Source of the DNA: an uncultured Granulosicoccaceae bacterium
GTDB taxonomy: Bacteria; Pseudomonadota; Gammaproteobacteria; Granulosicoccales; Granulosicoccaceae
Direction: 5' to 3'
Length of the DNA stretch: 64,000 nucleotides
Assembly (NCBI GenBank): GCA_937920585.1
Contig: CAKZSB010000108.1
Span: 41,078-105,077 of the forward strand
Part shown: positions 18,389 to 26,781 of the stretch, piece by piece
Numbering within the stretch: position 1 is the first letter of the stretch
How the letters are laid out: every line of letters starts with the position of its first letter
Translations under genes and position numbers: made by a program
The notes under the pieces: generated by a model
What the model saw: the letters and a program-made list of their open reading frames with translations, nothing else
What the model was told of the DNA's origin: nothing
Database searches by the model: none

Positions 18389-20113
18389 CTACTGACCTGC
18401 GGCGATTCCCTCGCGCCGAGAATCTGCACCACCGATCAACTGACCCTCTTTGATCATGATTGCGTGCAGTCCGGAGGTCAGACCTCGCACCTTGATTTTG
18501 TGTCCCAGGCTCTCAAGCGCAGCCGTCAGTTCAGTTGCGCTTGTGCCTTCTTCCAAATCGGTTGCCCCGTTACGATTGACTACATGAGGCATGTCGACAG
18601 CGGCCTGCGGGTTCATGTTCCAGTCAAGCATGGCGATAACCGACTGTGTGACGTAGTTGATGATACGCGATCCGCCCGGTGACCCTGTCAGGATGTACGG
18701 TTTTTCGTCCTGGAAGACAATAGTAGGCGACATGGAGGAGCGTGGACGTTTGCCTGCCTCCACCCGATTTGCGATTGGATTCCCGTCTTTTTCCGGGCGG
18801 CGGGAGAAATCGGTCAGTTCATTGTTTAGCAGAAAGCCACCAGTCATGACGCGTGACCCAAAGCCGGTTTCGATTGTGGTTGTCATTGAAATCATATCGC
18901 CGTGTTGATCGACGATCGAAAAGTGCGAGGTGCCTGCACGTTCCGGCTGAGTGTCGGGCGCCCACAGGCTGGCGCTTTTTTCGGGTGGTGATCCGGCATC
19001 GGCCTTCTCCATCGCACTATCCGGTCTAATCAGCTTTGCGCGTTTTGACAGGTATTCACGGTCGAGCAAACCTTCCACGGGCATGTCGACGAAATCGGCA
19101 TCTGCCATGTACATGCCTCGGTCCGCATAAGCAAGTTTCGCGGCCTCGATATAGTGGTGCCATGCGATTGCTGAAGGCCCCCATGCCGGCAGATCAAATT
19201 CCGATAGGACGGTCAGAATCTGCCCCATGGTCAATCCGCCGGATGTAGGAGGTCCCATGCCGCAAATCTGATAAGCACGATACGCAAAACAAACAGGGTC
19301 TCTTTCGATTACTTCATAGGCCGCCAGATCATCCATCGTCAATTCACCCGTATTGATCTCTGTCTGCACTGCTGCAACGATGCTTTCGGCGATACCTCCA
19401 TTATAAAAGGGGGCTGAGCCCTGAATTGCTATCTGTCGGAGTGTGTCGGCAAACTCCGGATTTTTAAGGTAGGTCCCGGCAGTCTTTGCCGAACCATCGG
19501 CGTTGAAAAAATACGCTTTGGTGGTATCGAAAAGGTCGAGTTTTTTCTCCTTTGCCGCAGCAATGGAGCTGGCTAGTCGTGGTGATACCCGGAAACCAGC
19601 CTCAGCGAGGACGATCGCAGGTACGAACAGCTTTCGCCATTCCTGATTGCCGTGTTGCCCGTGTGCTGTTTCCAGTAGTTTCAGTGTGCCCGGCACACCG
19701 ACAGATCTGCCGCCGACCACTGCGTCCCACCAACCAACGGGCTCTCCCTCGGCATTCAGCCAGTAGTCGGGCGTAGCCGTTAGCGGTGCTTTCTCCCGGC
19801 CATCGTAGGTGAGCAGTTTTTTTTCTGACTGATCCCAGTAGAGCATAAACGCACCGCCACCAATACCGGACGACTGGGGTTCAACAAGATTAAGAACAGT
19901 CTGCACGACCACTGCCGCATCCGCAGCTGTGCCACCCGCGGCGAGGATTTTTAGCCCTTCGTTTACGGCAATCGGGTTGGCGGCAGAAATCATGTAATTC
20001 TCTGCCACGACTGGCGCACGGGCAGAGCCTGTGGAGCTTGATTGACTGCTGTCTGCGTGGACGTTTGAACCAAACGCAAGCAGCATCGCAATGGCGGTGG
20101 TTTTTATTTGCAC
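18389..20113 (-). CDS. ggt: Gamma-glutamyltransferase (periplasmic)
   Basis: Ntn hydrolase that cleaves gamma-glutamyl bonds, as in glutathione, made as a proenzyme that self-cleaves. The nucleophile threonine is in RAGTSHFSIVD (about residue 395 of 574). LVEPQSSGIGGGAF, the GPPTSGG motif and GSPGGSRI are also present. The frame is open to an ATG at 20170, but the GTG at 20113 has CCGGAGG five bases upstream. It begins a proper signal peptide (QIKTTAIAMLLAFGSNVHA), so I use it. It stands alone between pilY1 and a divergent DUF3581 gene. Confidence 0.95.
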   Translation of the reverse strand: MQIKTTAIAMLLAFGSNVHADSSQSSSTGSARAPVVAENYMISAANPIAVNEGLKILAAGGTAADAAVVVQTVLNLVEPQSSGIGGGAFMLYWDQSEKKLLTYDGREKAPLTATPDYWLNAEGEPVGWWDAVVGGRSVGVPGTLKLLETAHGQHGNQEWRKLFVPAIVLAEAGFRVSPRLASSIAAAKEKKLDLFDTTKAYFFNADGSAKTAGTYLKNPEFADTLRQIAIQGSAPFYNGGIAESIVAAVQTEINTGELTMDDLAAYEVIERDPVCFAYRAYQICGMGPPTSGGLTMGQILTVLSEFDLPAWGPSAIAWHHYIEAAKLAYADRGMYMADADFVDMPVEGLLDREYLSKRAKLIRPDSAMEKADAGSPPEKSASLWAPDTQPERAGTSHFSIVDQHGDMISMTTTIETGFGSRVMTGGFLLNNELTDFSRRPEKDGNPIANRVEAGKRPRSSMSPTIVFQDEKPYILTGSPGGSRIINYVTQSVIAMLDWNMNPQAAVDMPHVVNRNGATDLEEGTSATELTAALESLGHKIKVRGLTSGLHAIMIKEGQLIGGADSRREGIAAGQ

Positions 20114-20325
20114 GGTAGCCTCCGGGATATTGGACGGGAGTAGTCTCTCGCCAGGCGAACACGCTATCATAATTACCGCGCCTGTGGCAGCGTTCCCCGC
20201 CCGGCGATATGCCGCGTGGTTCTTGCTCGGCTTGTCGGTTTAAGCGATATCGGCTGTATACAGCAACGCCATTTACGGGTAGATTTTAGCGACTCCGTAA
20301 CTTAGCTCTCGGGACTTTACCTTTA

Positions 20326-21045
20326 GTGGATATCAGGTCTTTTTATCAGCGCGAAAATGACGAAATCTGGTTTCGGCGTTCCGATGCCAGTCAATTCGCC
20401 AAATCGGTTGCCAATGATTTTAATCCGATTCACGATCCGGATGCGCGGCGATTCTGCGTGCCCGGAGACCTGCTCTTTGCCAGCACTTTGGCAATGTGTG
20501 GGATCAGTGCAGAAATGGCTTTTGACTTTCAGCTCATGGTGGATGAAACCGATCGCCTGACCGTACACGAAACACAGTCAAGTGTCAGATGGCTCGATGG
20601 CGATAACAAGGTTTATCTGGAGGTCACGCGTGACGGGATGCATAGTGCCGATGCCGGTGTTGTGGCGGCGATTGTAGAGGCCTATGTCAAATTTTCCGGT
20701 CAGACTTTTCCCTTTGTACTGGTCGATCTCATGAAATCTGAAAATGTGATGATCAATCCGGCGCGGCCGCTGGTGATGTATAAAAGTATGGCCTTGAGTT
20801 TGAACAGGCTCGACGTGCAATCGGTAGAATTGCGTTTGCGCGACGCCAGTTTGACTGGAAGCGGTAAAAAGGGAGAGGTAACCCTTGCGTTTGATTTATA
20901 CGAAGCGGGTGAGTTGTTTGGGACTGGCGACAAGAAAATGTTGCTCGGTGGCCTGCGACCCTACGATCAGGACGTTATTGACGAACTGGTAGCAGACTAT
21001 AATCGTATAAAGTACGCCTTCGGTGAGGCGGAAAGTCTCGCTTGA
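20326..21045 (+). CDS. DUF3581 family protein
   Basis: A 239-residue cytoplasmic protein that fits DUF3581. The N-terminal FYQRENDEIWFRRSDASQFA precedes the signature NDFNPIHDPDARRFCVPGDLLFA, which recalls hot-dog/MaoC dehydratases. Function is unknown. I use the GTG at 20326; no strong ribosome site is visible. The transporter-like gene follows after 74 bases on the same strand. Confidence 0.8.
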   Translation: MDIRSFYQRENDEIWFRRSDASQFAKSVANDFNPIHDPDARRFCVPGDLLFASTLAMCGISAEMAFDFQLMVDETDRLTVHETQSSVRWLDGDNKVYLEVTRDGMHSADAGVVAAIVEAYVKFSGQTFPFVLVDLMKSENVMINPARPLVMYKSMALSLNRLDVQSVELRLRDASLTGSGKKGEVTLAFDLYEAGELFGTGDKKMLLGGLRPYDQDVIDELVADYNRIKYAFGEAESLA

Positions 21046-21119
21046 TCACTAATCTGCCTGTGCTGGAATATCGGGAATTTTTCTTCTTAAAGTTTGTTGT
21101 TGCGTAGCCTAGTTTCTGC

Positions 21120-22454
21120 ATGCTGCCAATCTGGAAATTGAACGCCGGCCTGCGCCGGGCTTTGGGCGGTGTGCTGATCGCGTTGATGATTAGCGCCGTG
21201 ATTGTAGGCGATTTGTTTTTCGGCACGACGGGCCGCTCTGCCATGTTCGCAGGGTTGTTTGCCTGGCTGGCAGCACTTTGCCTGATTGCAGAAATTACAT
21301 CTGCACAGCGGATCGTGATTTATATCATTGCCGGTATTGGTGTGGCGTTGATAGCGCTGGCGTTGTCTCGCGATGCCGCGGTAAATTTCAATGCGATCAT
21401 CGGCGGCAACGCGCGTTTGTTATCGATGATCGCGGCTGTCGGGTTTTTGCGTTTGGTGGCGATACCTCCGGGCAGCGATGTTATCGGTTCGATCAGAGGT
21501 TGGGGAGCCTACGTTAAAACCGTGCTGGGAGTGAGTCTGTTTGGGTCAGTGATTAATATCTCCGCACCAATCCTGGTCGCGGACAGGCTATCGGTTGGCG
21601 GTGTGCTCAACCGTTTCTCGTCGCAATCTATAACCCGGGTGTTTTCCGGATGCTCGGCATGGTCGCCATTCTATGGAGGAATGGCAGCGGTGCTTACCTA
21701 CGTGCCCGGCGCTGAGTTGATATTTCTCATGCCGGTTTGTCTGCCATTCGCGCTGGTGGGTTTGATGGTGGTGTTATTGGAGGCGCGAACGAGATATCGC
21801 AAAGAAGTTGCCGACTTTGAGGGGTATCCCTTAGGGATCGAGAATCTGTGGATCCCGCTGTTCCTGGCCATAGCAGTAGTGTCTCTTAGCCTGTTGCTGA
21901 GTGAGATTTCGATTCTGACCGCCATCGCCAGTGCAGCCCTGCTGGTCACTGCTACCATGCTGATGGTGCGCAGCGGGCCAGAATCAGCAATGAAAGCGTT
22001 ATCCAGTCATGTCATCAACGGCTTGCCTGGTATGGTCAACGAATTGTTGCTGTTTTTGTCTGCGGGGATCATAGCGGCAGGGCTTGCAGGCCTTATCAGT
22101 ACCGGGTTGCTGGTGCTGCCGGCAATGAACTTCAATTCGTTTGTCGCATTTGCGATTTTGGGTGGGGTTCTTGCGTTGGCGTGTCTGGGCGTGCACCCGC
22201 TGATCATCGTGTCGGGCGGGACACCGATTTTGTTGGCGCTCGATCCGTCTCCGAACCTTTTGGCAGTGGTGTACCTATTGGCCTGGAGTCTGGGTACCAG
22301 TGCGAGCCCGCTGTCGGGAACACATTTGGTTTTCCAGGGTAGATATGGCGTGCCTAGTTGGCAGGCAGCAGTCTGGAATTGGCCCTATGTTGCTGTTATG
22401 TATGCTTTTTCTCTGCCGTTTCTATTAGCCGTTGAGTGGCTGGTGACTCGGTAG
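21120..22454 (+). CDS. Polytopic inner-membrane protein, transporter-like
   Basis: A 444-residue very hydrophobic protein with about 11-12 predicted membrane helices, including LGGVLIALMISAVIVGDLFF near the N-terminus. Two polar re-entrant-like stretches stand out: SSQSITRVFSGCSAWSPFYG (about 168-187) and SLGTSASPLSGTHLVFQG (near 400). Paired Ser/Gly/Pro hairpins of this kind resemble ion-transporter superfamily carriers such as citrate or NhaD/ArsB types. I cannot assign a family or substrate. It follows DUF3581 and converges on the MepK-like gene with four bases between. Confidence 0.7.
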   Translation: MLPIWKLNAGLRRALGGVLIALMISAVIVGDLFFGTTGRSAMFAGLFAWLAALCLIAEITSAQRIVIYIIAGIGVALIALALSRDAAVNFNAIIGGNARLLSMIAAVGFLRLVAIPPGSDVIGSIRGWGAYVKTVLGVSLFGSVINISAPILVADRLSVGGVLNRFSSQSITRVFSGCSAWSPFYGGMAAVLTYVPGAELIFLMPVCLPFALVGLMVVLLEARTRYRKEVADFEGYPLGIENLWIPLFLAIAVVSLSLLLSEISILTAIASAALLVTATMLMVRSGPESAMKALSSHVINGLPGMVNELLLFLSAGIIAAGLAGLISTGLLVLPAMNFNSFVAFAILGGVLALACLGVHPLIIVSGGTPILLALDPSPNLLAVVYLLAWSLGTSASPLSGTHLVFQGRYGVPSWQAAVWNWPYVAVMYAFSLPFLLAVEWLVTR

Positions 22455-22458
22455 GAGC

Positions 22459-23046
22459 TCAGCGACCCTGCCACTGGCGTTTAGGGCCGGTGTCGAGGTG
22501 GACGAAGTCGGAGGTGGGATAGTAGCCAACCCCGCCAACGCCCAGATGTACACCAATGTCGCGAATATTTTCGGACTTAACACCTGGCATACGGAGATCA
22601 ATCGCGCGGCCCCGCATGTGGTAGCTGTTCTTCGCTACGCCTGAGGATCTTTTCGCCAACATTTGATTGGTCTTCGGAGAGCGATAACCGGATATCACGT
22701 GAATCGGGTTTGAGTTACCGATTTTCTGGCTCGCGAGGTAGAGAATACTGAGCAGCCGAGGGTCCATGAATTTCACCTCGCCAGTACGATGATCTCGTAG
22801 TAACCAATTGATTTCTCTAAGGCTTTGGGGGTCGTAGTGCCCTTCGGCCCAAAACACCGTCGATAGCTTTTCATTGGTGTGAAGGTTGTGCAACGACACG
22901 CTCAGTTCTGGTCGTTTAGCCACGCTTGCCTGCAATTGCGGCGAGAGGGGCAAGAGCATGCCAGCGCACCATGCGGCCGTGATTCCACCGAGCCTGCGAC
23001 GACTCAGCTTTAGCTGCTTGGGCGAATCTTCGTTGGTATCCCTCAT
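22459..23046 (-). CDS. MepK-like murein endopeptidase (peptidase M15/DUF882)
   Basis: A 195-residue protein similar to E. coli MepK/YcbK, which cuts meso-Dap cross-links in peptidoglycan. It shows LSVSLHNLHTNEKLSTVFW, the ISGYRSPKTNQML block, and the zinc set SYHMRGRAIDLRMPG with FVHLDTGPKRQW at the end. The N-terminus carries a twin-arginine export signal (LSRRRLGG then a hydrophobic run), as in MepK. I use the ATG at 23046 (GAGAG five bases upstream); the frame extends to 23106 but those 20 codons would precede the export signal unnaturally. Confidence 0.9.
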   Translation of the reverse strand: MRDTNEDSPKQLKLSRRRLGGITAAWCAGMLLPLSPQLQASVAKRPELSVSLHNLHTNEKLSTVFWAEGHYDPQSLREINWLLRDHRTGEVKFMDPRLLSILYLASQKIGNSNPIHVISGYRSPKTNQMLAKRSSGVAKNSYHMRGRAIDLRMPGVKSENIRDIGVHLGVGGVGYYPTSDFVHLDTGPKRQWQGR

Positions 23047-23295
23047 GGCAACTCTCGGTGGTAGCGGTGTAATTGAGAAAAAGCCGATAGAAGGCGAGGC
23101 CCTCAAAGCGCTCAGTATACCTAGATTGGAGCGATCAAAGATTGAACACTGACGCGGTTTTAAGATTTCTTGATGACTTTAGTCAGCGAATTAACGTTGC
23201 GAGGATCACGTTATGACTAAAGTTCTGGCTGCGGTGCTGCTACCGGCACGGAAGTTACATGGGCCTAGTTGAAAGAGTGTTGACAAGGCTGGGAA

Positions 23296-24195
23296 ATGCT
23301 GAATCTTGCGATCATTGGATTTTTGGGAGCAGTGGCTTTCACTGTGGTTGTTCGAGTGATGACTGATGTGCAGCGCGAACAAGCTGTGCGCAAATCGCGA
23401 GTCATCAAGGAGCCGATAATAGATAACGTCGATACTATCGATGATACCGATCGCTATTACCAACCCGCCGAATCTACTGATGAACCGATAGAATGGCTTG
23501 CCCATCAGTACAAGAAAGATCCGGTCATCTGGGATAGCAAGGACGCCGATTTCTACGACAATCCCGCCAACCGGGATTTCAGTATTCGCGTGCGTCGAAA
23601 GCTGAGAACAACCTATTTTGACCGTGAGGGCCGAGAGACGCAGCGCCAGATCGATACCCTGCGGTTAGGTGAAACAAAGACCGGAAATCCCCAGATTCTC
23701 GCTTATTGTCATACGTTGATGAGCAACCTGACCTTTCGACCAAATGCCATGCAGGATTGCGTTGATCTGGATACCGGCCTGCGCGTTGCGGATGTGGTGG
23801 AGTATCTAACCAAAGAATACGCAGCCTCTGCGCAGGCAAGTTGCGATCGAGCGTTTACAGATTATCAGGATATATTCAGAGCACTTGCCTATCTTGATAA
23901 AACAGGTGCTGGAACCGAACCCAGAGTGCTGGAAGTTTTGACTGGCGCCTGCCGGCAAGCCGTTGAAGATGAGCGCGTCAGTGTCGAAATGGTTCGCGAA
24001 GCAGTGCAGTTGCTTGAGCCGATGGGGCGAGATGAGTTTGAGATCAGTATTAGCCGTTTTACCCAAATGCATATGCCGATAGACATTGCTCATACTGCGG
24101 ATACCATGATTCGAGCCATGCGACGGCCAGGGCCGCACGCACACGAGGCCAGAGCATATATCGAGATGAGAGAACGCCTGCCTGTACCTTTGTAA
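23296..24195 (+). CDS. Membrane-anchored protein with a WYL-like domain
   Basis: A 299-residue protein with one N-terminal helix (MLNLAIIGFLGAVAFTVVVR) and a cytoplasmic remainder. Residues 94-165 resemble a WYL ligand-sensing domain: LRTTYFDREGRETQRQIDTL, then QILAYCHTLMSNLTFRPNAM. The AYCH and FR positions match the WYL consensus in which residues bind nucleotide-like ligands. There is no helix-turn-helix in front, unlike classical WYL regulators. The last 100 residues are helical and rich in conserved-looking acidic residues. Function is unknown; the WYL call is mine from pattern only. Confidence 0.65.
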   Translation: MLNLAIIGFLGAVAFTVVVRVMTDVQREQAVRKSRVIKEPIIDNVDTIDDTDRYYQPAESTDEPIEWLAHQYKKDPVIWDSKDADFYDNPANRDFSIRVRRKLRTTYFDREGRETQRQIDTLRLGETKTGNPQILAYCHTLMSNLTFRPNAMQDCVDLDTGLRVADVVEYLTKEYAASAQASCDRAFTDYQDIFRALAYLDKTGAGTEPRVLEVLTGACRQAVEDERVSVEMVREAVQLLEPMGRDEFEISISRFTQMHMPIDIAHTADTMIRAMRRPGPHAHEARAYIEMRERLPVPL

Positions 24196-24784
24196 AACCG
24201 GGGCATCTGTTCCGCAAACGCACAACACTTTATACGGCACAGGCGTACATCAGGCCCCGGCTGATCGCAACCGACCTGCGGCCATCAATTTTGGTAATTG
24301 AGTAGGCTAGTTTGACAGTGCGTCACATAATCCAGCTGGATTGGTCGGGCTTGTTTAGGTAAGGTGTTGGCCGTGTCAACCTGACTGCGGCAGGCGGAGT
24401 AAGGGAGCCAGAGTGGCTCAACTCTGTACTCCAGATTGAATCGAGAACCTGGCGCCAGGCTGCGCGTTGGTGCTCCTCGGTGTTTGTCCGAAAGCGACAT
24501 GTACGCTACAACATAGCAACGTCTCTTGTGGCATTCTGTGCAAGAGCGCACCCTGATCGCTGATCCGGTTGTCGGACGGCAAAAACCGCAATTTGAATTA
24601 ACCCGTCTCGAGCCTATCTTACAATGATGGGTACAAAGCTGCGTACGCATGAGCTTCGCAGGTGGTTGTGTTAATAGTTTGATGGAGATTGTTAGTCGTC
24701 GTGGTCGCTACAGGAATAGTCGATCCCATGGGAGTTTGGTGAAAACCACGAATTGAAATCTCTATTGGAATTCTGGAAATCGAA
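24196..24784. other. 589-base stretch without a convincing gene
   Basis: No open frame here reads like protein. Structure seen: CCGGGGC (24198-24204) and GCCCCGG (24254-24260), a 7-bp inverted repeat enclosing 49 bases; a GAGCCA-GAG-TGGCTC hairpin at 24405-24419; and a 12-bp palindrome CCTGGCGCCAGG at 24448-24459. It presumably holds the promoter of the ProQ-like gene; I could not place one. Confidence 0.5.
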
Positions 24785-25306
24785 ATGAATAAGAAATGGT
24801 CACCCGGGAAGGTGAAACAAACCGAAAAGTGGCTGCGTGTAAAGTGGCCAGAGTTGTTTGCTCCTGGGCCCGATTTAAAGCCATTGTCTACCGGCATTTA
24901 TAAAGACATTCTGGCATATCGTAGCGAGAACGAAGATCTTTCAAGTCGTGCACTGCGCGAAGCGCTAAAACGTCATACAACGAGCTTCGGGTACCTGTAC
25001 GGGATGATGAAAAATACTCATCGCGTCGGTCTTGATGGAAAGCCGGTGGAGCCGATTCAGGCCGAGCACCGTGCGTGGGCGTCGCGGATGCTTCGGTTGC
25101 TACAAAAGATTAGTAAAAAGACACGTAAGCCTTCGGGTAATCGCCGCGGTCCTGACAAAGCAGGTGCCGGTCGTGCTCCATTGGCAGCCAGGCACTCAGG
25201 TGCCAGGCGAAGTCGGTCCACCCCTTTGATAAAATATAAGCCAACTCGACGCCGTGTCCCAATGGTGCCGCCGGCAAGCGAAGAGGCTGCAGCTGGAGGA
25301 AGCTGA
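24785..25306 (+). CDS. ProQ/FinO-domain RNA-binding protein
   Basis: A 173-residue RNA chaperone. Residues about 10-100 are the FinO/ProQ fold. They contain WPELFAPGPDLKPLSTGIYK, DILA, the helix SSRALREALKRHTTSFGYLY and RVGLDGKPVEPIQAEHR; the Tyr/Arg positions typical of the concave RNA-binding face are present. The last 65 residues are a basic, Arg/Lys/Pro-rich tail that likely adds RNA affinity. It is shorter than E. coli ProQ and lacks its C-terminal Tudor-like domain, so it is of the minimal ProQ type. It precedes the TOPRIM gene on the same strand by 287 bases. Confidence 0.9.
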   Translation: MNKKWSPGKVKQTEKWLRVKWPELFAPGPDLKPLSTGIYKDILAYRSENEDLSSRALREALKRHTTSFGYLYGMMKNTHRVGLDGKPVEPIQAEHRAWASRMLRLLQKISKKTRKPSGNRRGPDKAGAGRAPLAARHSGARRSRSTPLIKYKPTRRRVPMVPPASEEAAAGGS

Positions 25307-25593
25307 GTACGCCGCAGTTATAGTGTACCCGCATCATTCAAACTATAAGAATGGGTCGATTGCTCGAAAGCCCTGAATTCCATTGCAACTCTTGTAAATC
25401 GGTCGGTAGCTGTATCCATTATCAGGCGTTGGGTACTTTGATCAACCGCTTAGCGGACGCCCGTCATTCGCGCGCGACTGCGTTAAAGTTTTTGAAAAGG
25501 GAAACCATCGTCTGCGAGCTTCGTCTCGCAGCACCCCGATCAGCCGTCTAACTCTCATTCTTACATTTTGAACGCTGCAAAACACGAGCTCAT
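25307..25593. other. Spacer before the TOPRIM gene, with a same-frame 66-codon ORF
   Basis: An open frame at 25351-25551 (66 codons) is in the same frame as the TOPRIM gene, with its TAA 42 bases before the TOPRIM start. Its translation matches no gyrase or topoisomerase segment I can recall. It may be chance, a small gene, or the eroded 5' part of a once longer gene. Confidence 0.4.
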
Positions 25594-26094
25594 TTGTCGA
25601 ACAAGCAAGAAGTTTTTATAGTTGAGGGCAGCAGTGCGGCAAGTTCTGTCAGGCAGGTTTGTGATCGTCAAACCCAGTGCGTCTACGCTGTTCAGGGCAA
25701 GATGCCAAACGCAAACAAGAAAAGCCGTGCTGCAATAATGCGCAATGCGCAAGTTTTGAGGCTGCTGCAGTTCCTGTCACTCGATGGCACGAATGATTGC
25801 AGATTTCGCCGGATCATCCTATTGTGTGACCCTGATATTGACGGGCAGCACGCATGCTACCTGCTTGCAAGTTTGTTGCGACAGATCAGGCCTGATTGGG
25901 TAGAGAGAAAAGCAGTTTATCTGTCAGTTGCGCCGTTAATCAGTAGTGCGGTAAGTACAAATACGGCCAGTGCATCAACGGGTATAGTTCGCTATCACAA
26001 AGGCATCGCCAGTATGGATGCCGATTTGTTGTCAGAAGTATGCGTCCATAAAAACACCAGGCAACTCCGACTTTTGACCCTGGCGGGTAGTTAA
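25594..26094 (+). CDS. Free-standing GyrB/ParE-type TOPRIM protein
   Basis: A 166-residue protein matching only the TOPRIM region and extreme tail of GyrB/ParE. Residues 6-21 (EVFIVEGSSAASS) match the ELYLVEGDSAGGSA block with the catalytic Glu (E11). QGKMPN at 34-39 matches KGKILN. LLCDPDIDGQH at 77-86 matches MTDADVDGSH with all three metal-binding Asp (D79, D81, D83). Residues 133-160 (RYHKGIASM...) match the C-terminal RYKGLGEMN...TRTL motif. The GHKL ATPase, the transducer and the segment between TOPRIM and tail are absent. I use the TTG at 25594; the ribosome site is weak. Retained catalytic acids argue for a working protein, but a decayed topoisomerase fragment is not excluded. Confidence 0.7.
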   Translation: MSNKQEVFIVEGSSAASSVRQVCDRQTQCVYAVQGKMPNANKKSRAAIMRNAQVLRLLQFLSLDGTNDCRFRRIILLCDPDIDGQHACYLLASLLRQIRPDWVERKAVYLSVAPLISSAVSTNTASASTGIVRYHKGIASMDADLLSEVCVHKNTRQLRLLTLAGS

Positions 26095-26125
26095 GTTGAA
26101 TCGTTTGCGTTGCGCCGCACTGGCG

Positions 26126-26749
26126 CTAACGGTATGCAGTGATGATCGTAGCAAAATCCTCGGCCAGTTTCTCTGCCGTTTGCGGTGGTGTGAAGATCGC
26201 ATGCACAGCCGCGTCCGGGTTTATCAGCACTATGGAACTCGAGTGGTCGACCAGATATTCGCCGGATGATCGATCGTCAGGAAGACTGTATATCGCCCTC
26301 GTTTGATTGGCAAAGTTCTGCAGGTTCTCAGGCGAGCCAGTGGCACCTTTAAATTCAGGATTGAAATAGGCAACGTATTCTGCCAGTCGCTCAGGTGTAT
26401 CTCTCTCCGGGTCTACTGACACCAGCATCATTTGCGGACTTTGTTCGTCACTTTCGGTGAGCAGTGCATGGGTCTGGTTCATTGTGGAGAGTGTGAGCGG
26501 ACAAGCGTCAGGGCAAAAGGTGTAGCCGACGTAGACAAAGGTCCATTGATTTTTGAAATCTTCTGTTGTTATAGCTTCGCTGTTCTGGCCAACCAGTTCT
26601 ATATTTTCCAGTGGCTCGGGCTCAGGGAATGCAAAACCGCTTATCTCGAGCTTTGCGGGTTGTTGCGACTGATTGGTATAGAGGCCAAGCCCGAACCCCG
26701 CCAGAATGGTGAGGCAGCAGATAGCGGGTAAAAGAATTTTCTTGTTCAT
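26126..26749 (-). CDS. SCO1/SenC-family copper chaperone
   Basis: Membrane-tethered thioredoxin-fold protein (207 residues) that delivers copper to cytochrome oxidase CuA or acts as a thiol reductase. It has an N-terminal helix (LLPAICCLTILAGFGLGLY). The copper set is C79/C83 in TFCPDACPLT and H169 in YLVDHSSSIVLI; VSVDPERDTPERLAEY is also diagnostic. Start is the ATG at 26749; the frame extends much further upstream into the MFS gene but not as sensible protein. It follows the MFS gene by 32 bases on the same strand. Confidence 0.93.
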   Translation of the reverse strand: MNKKILLPAICCLTILAGFGLGLYTNQSQQPAKLEISGFAFPEPEPLENIELVGQNSEAITTEDFKNQWTFVYVGYTFCPDACPLTLSTMNQTHALLTESDEQSPQMMLVSVDPERDTPERLAEYVAYFNPEFKGATGSPENLQNFANQTRAIYSLPDDRSSGEYLVDHSSSIVLINPDAAVHAIFTPPQTAEKLAEDFATIITAYR

Positions 26750-26781
26750 TGGTATTGTGTTTCTAAATTGGGAATTTAATG

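Noticed and set aside
21088..21114. Second TAAAGTTT-N11-GCC match before the transporter-like gene
   Set aside because: The implied start site would fall on the start codon itself, and the -10 half is poor.
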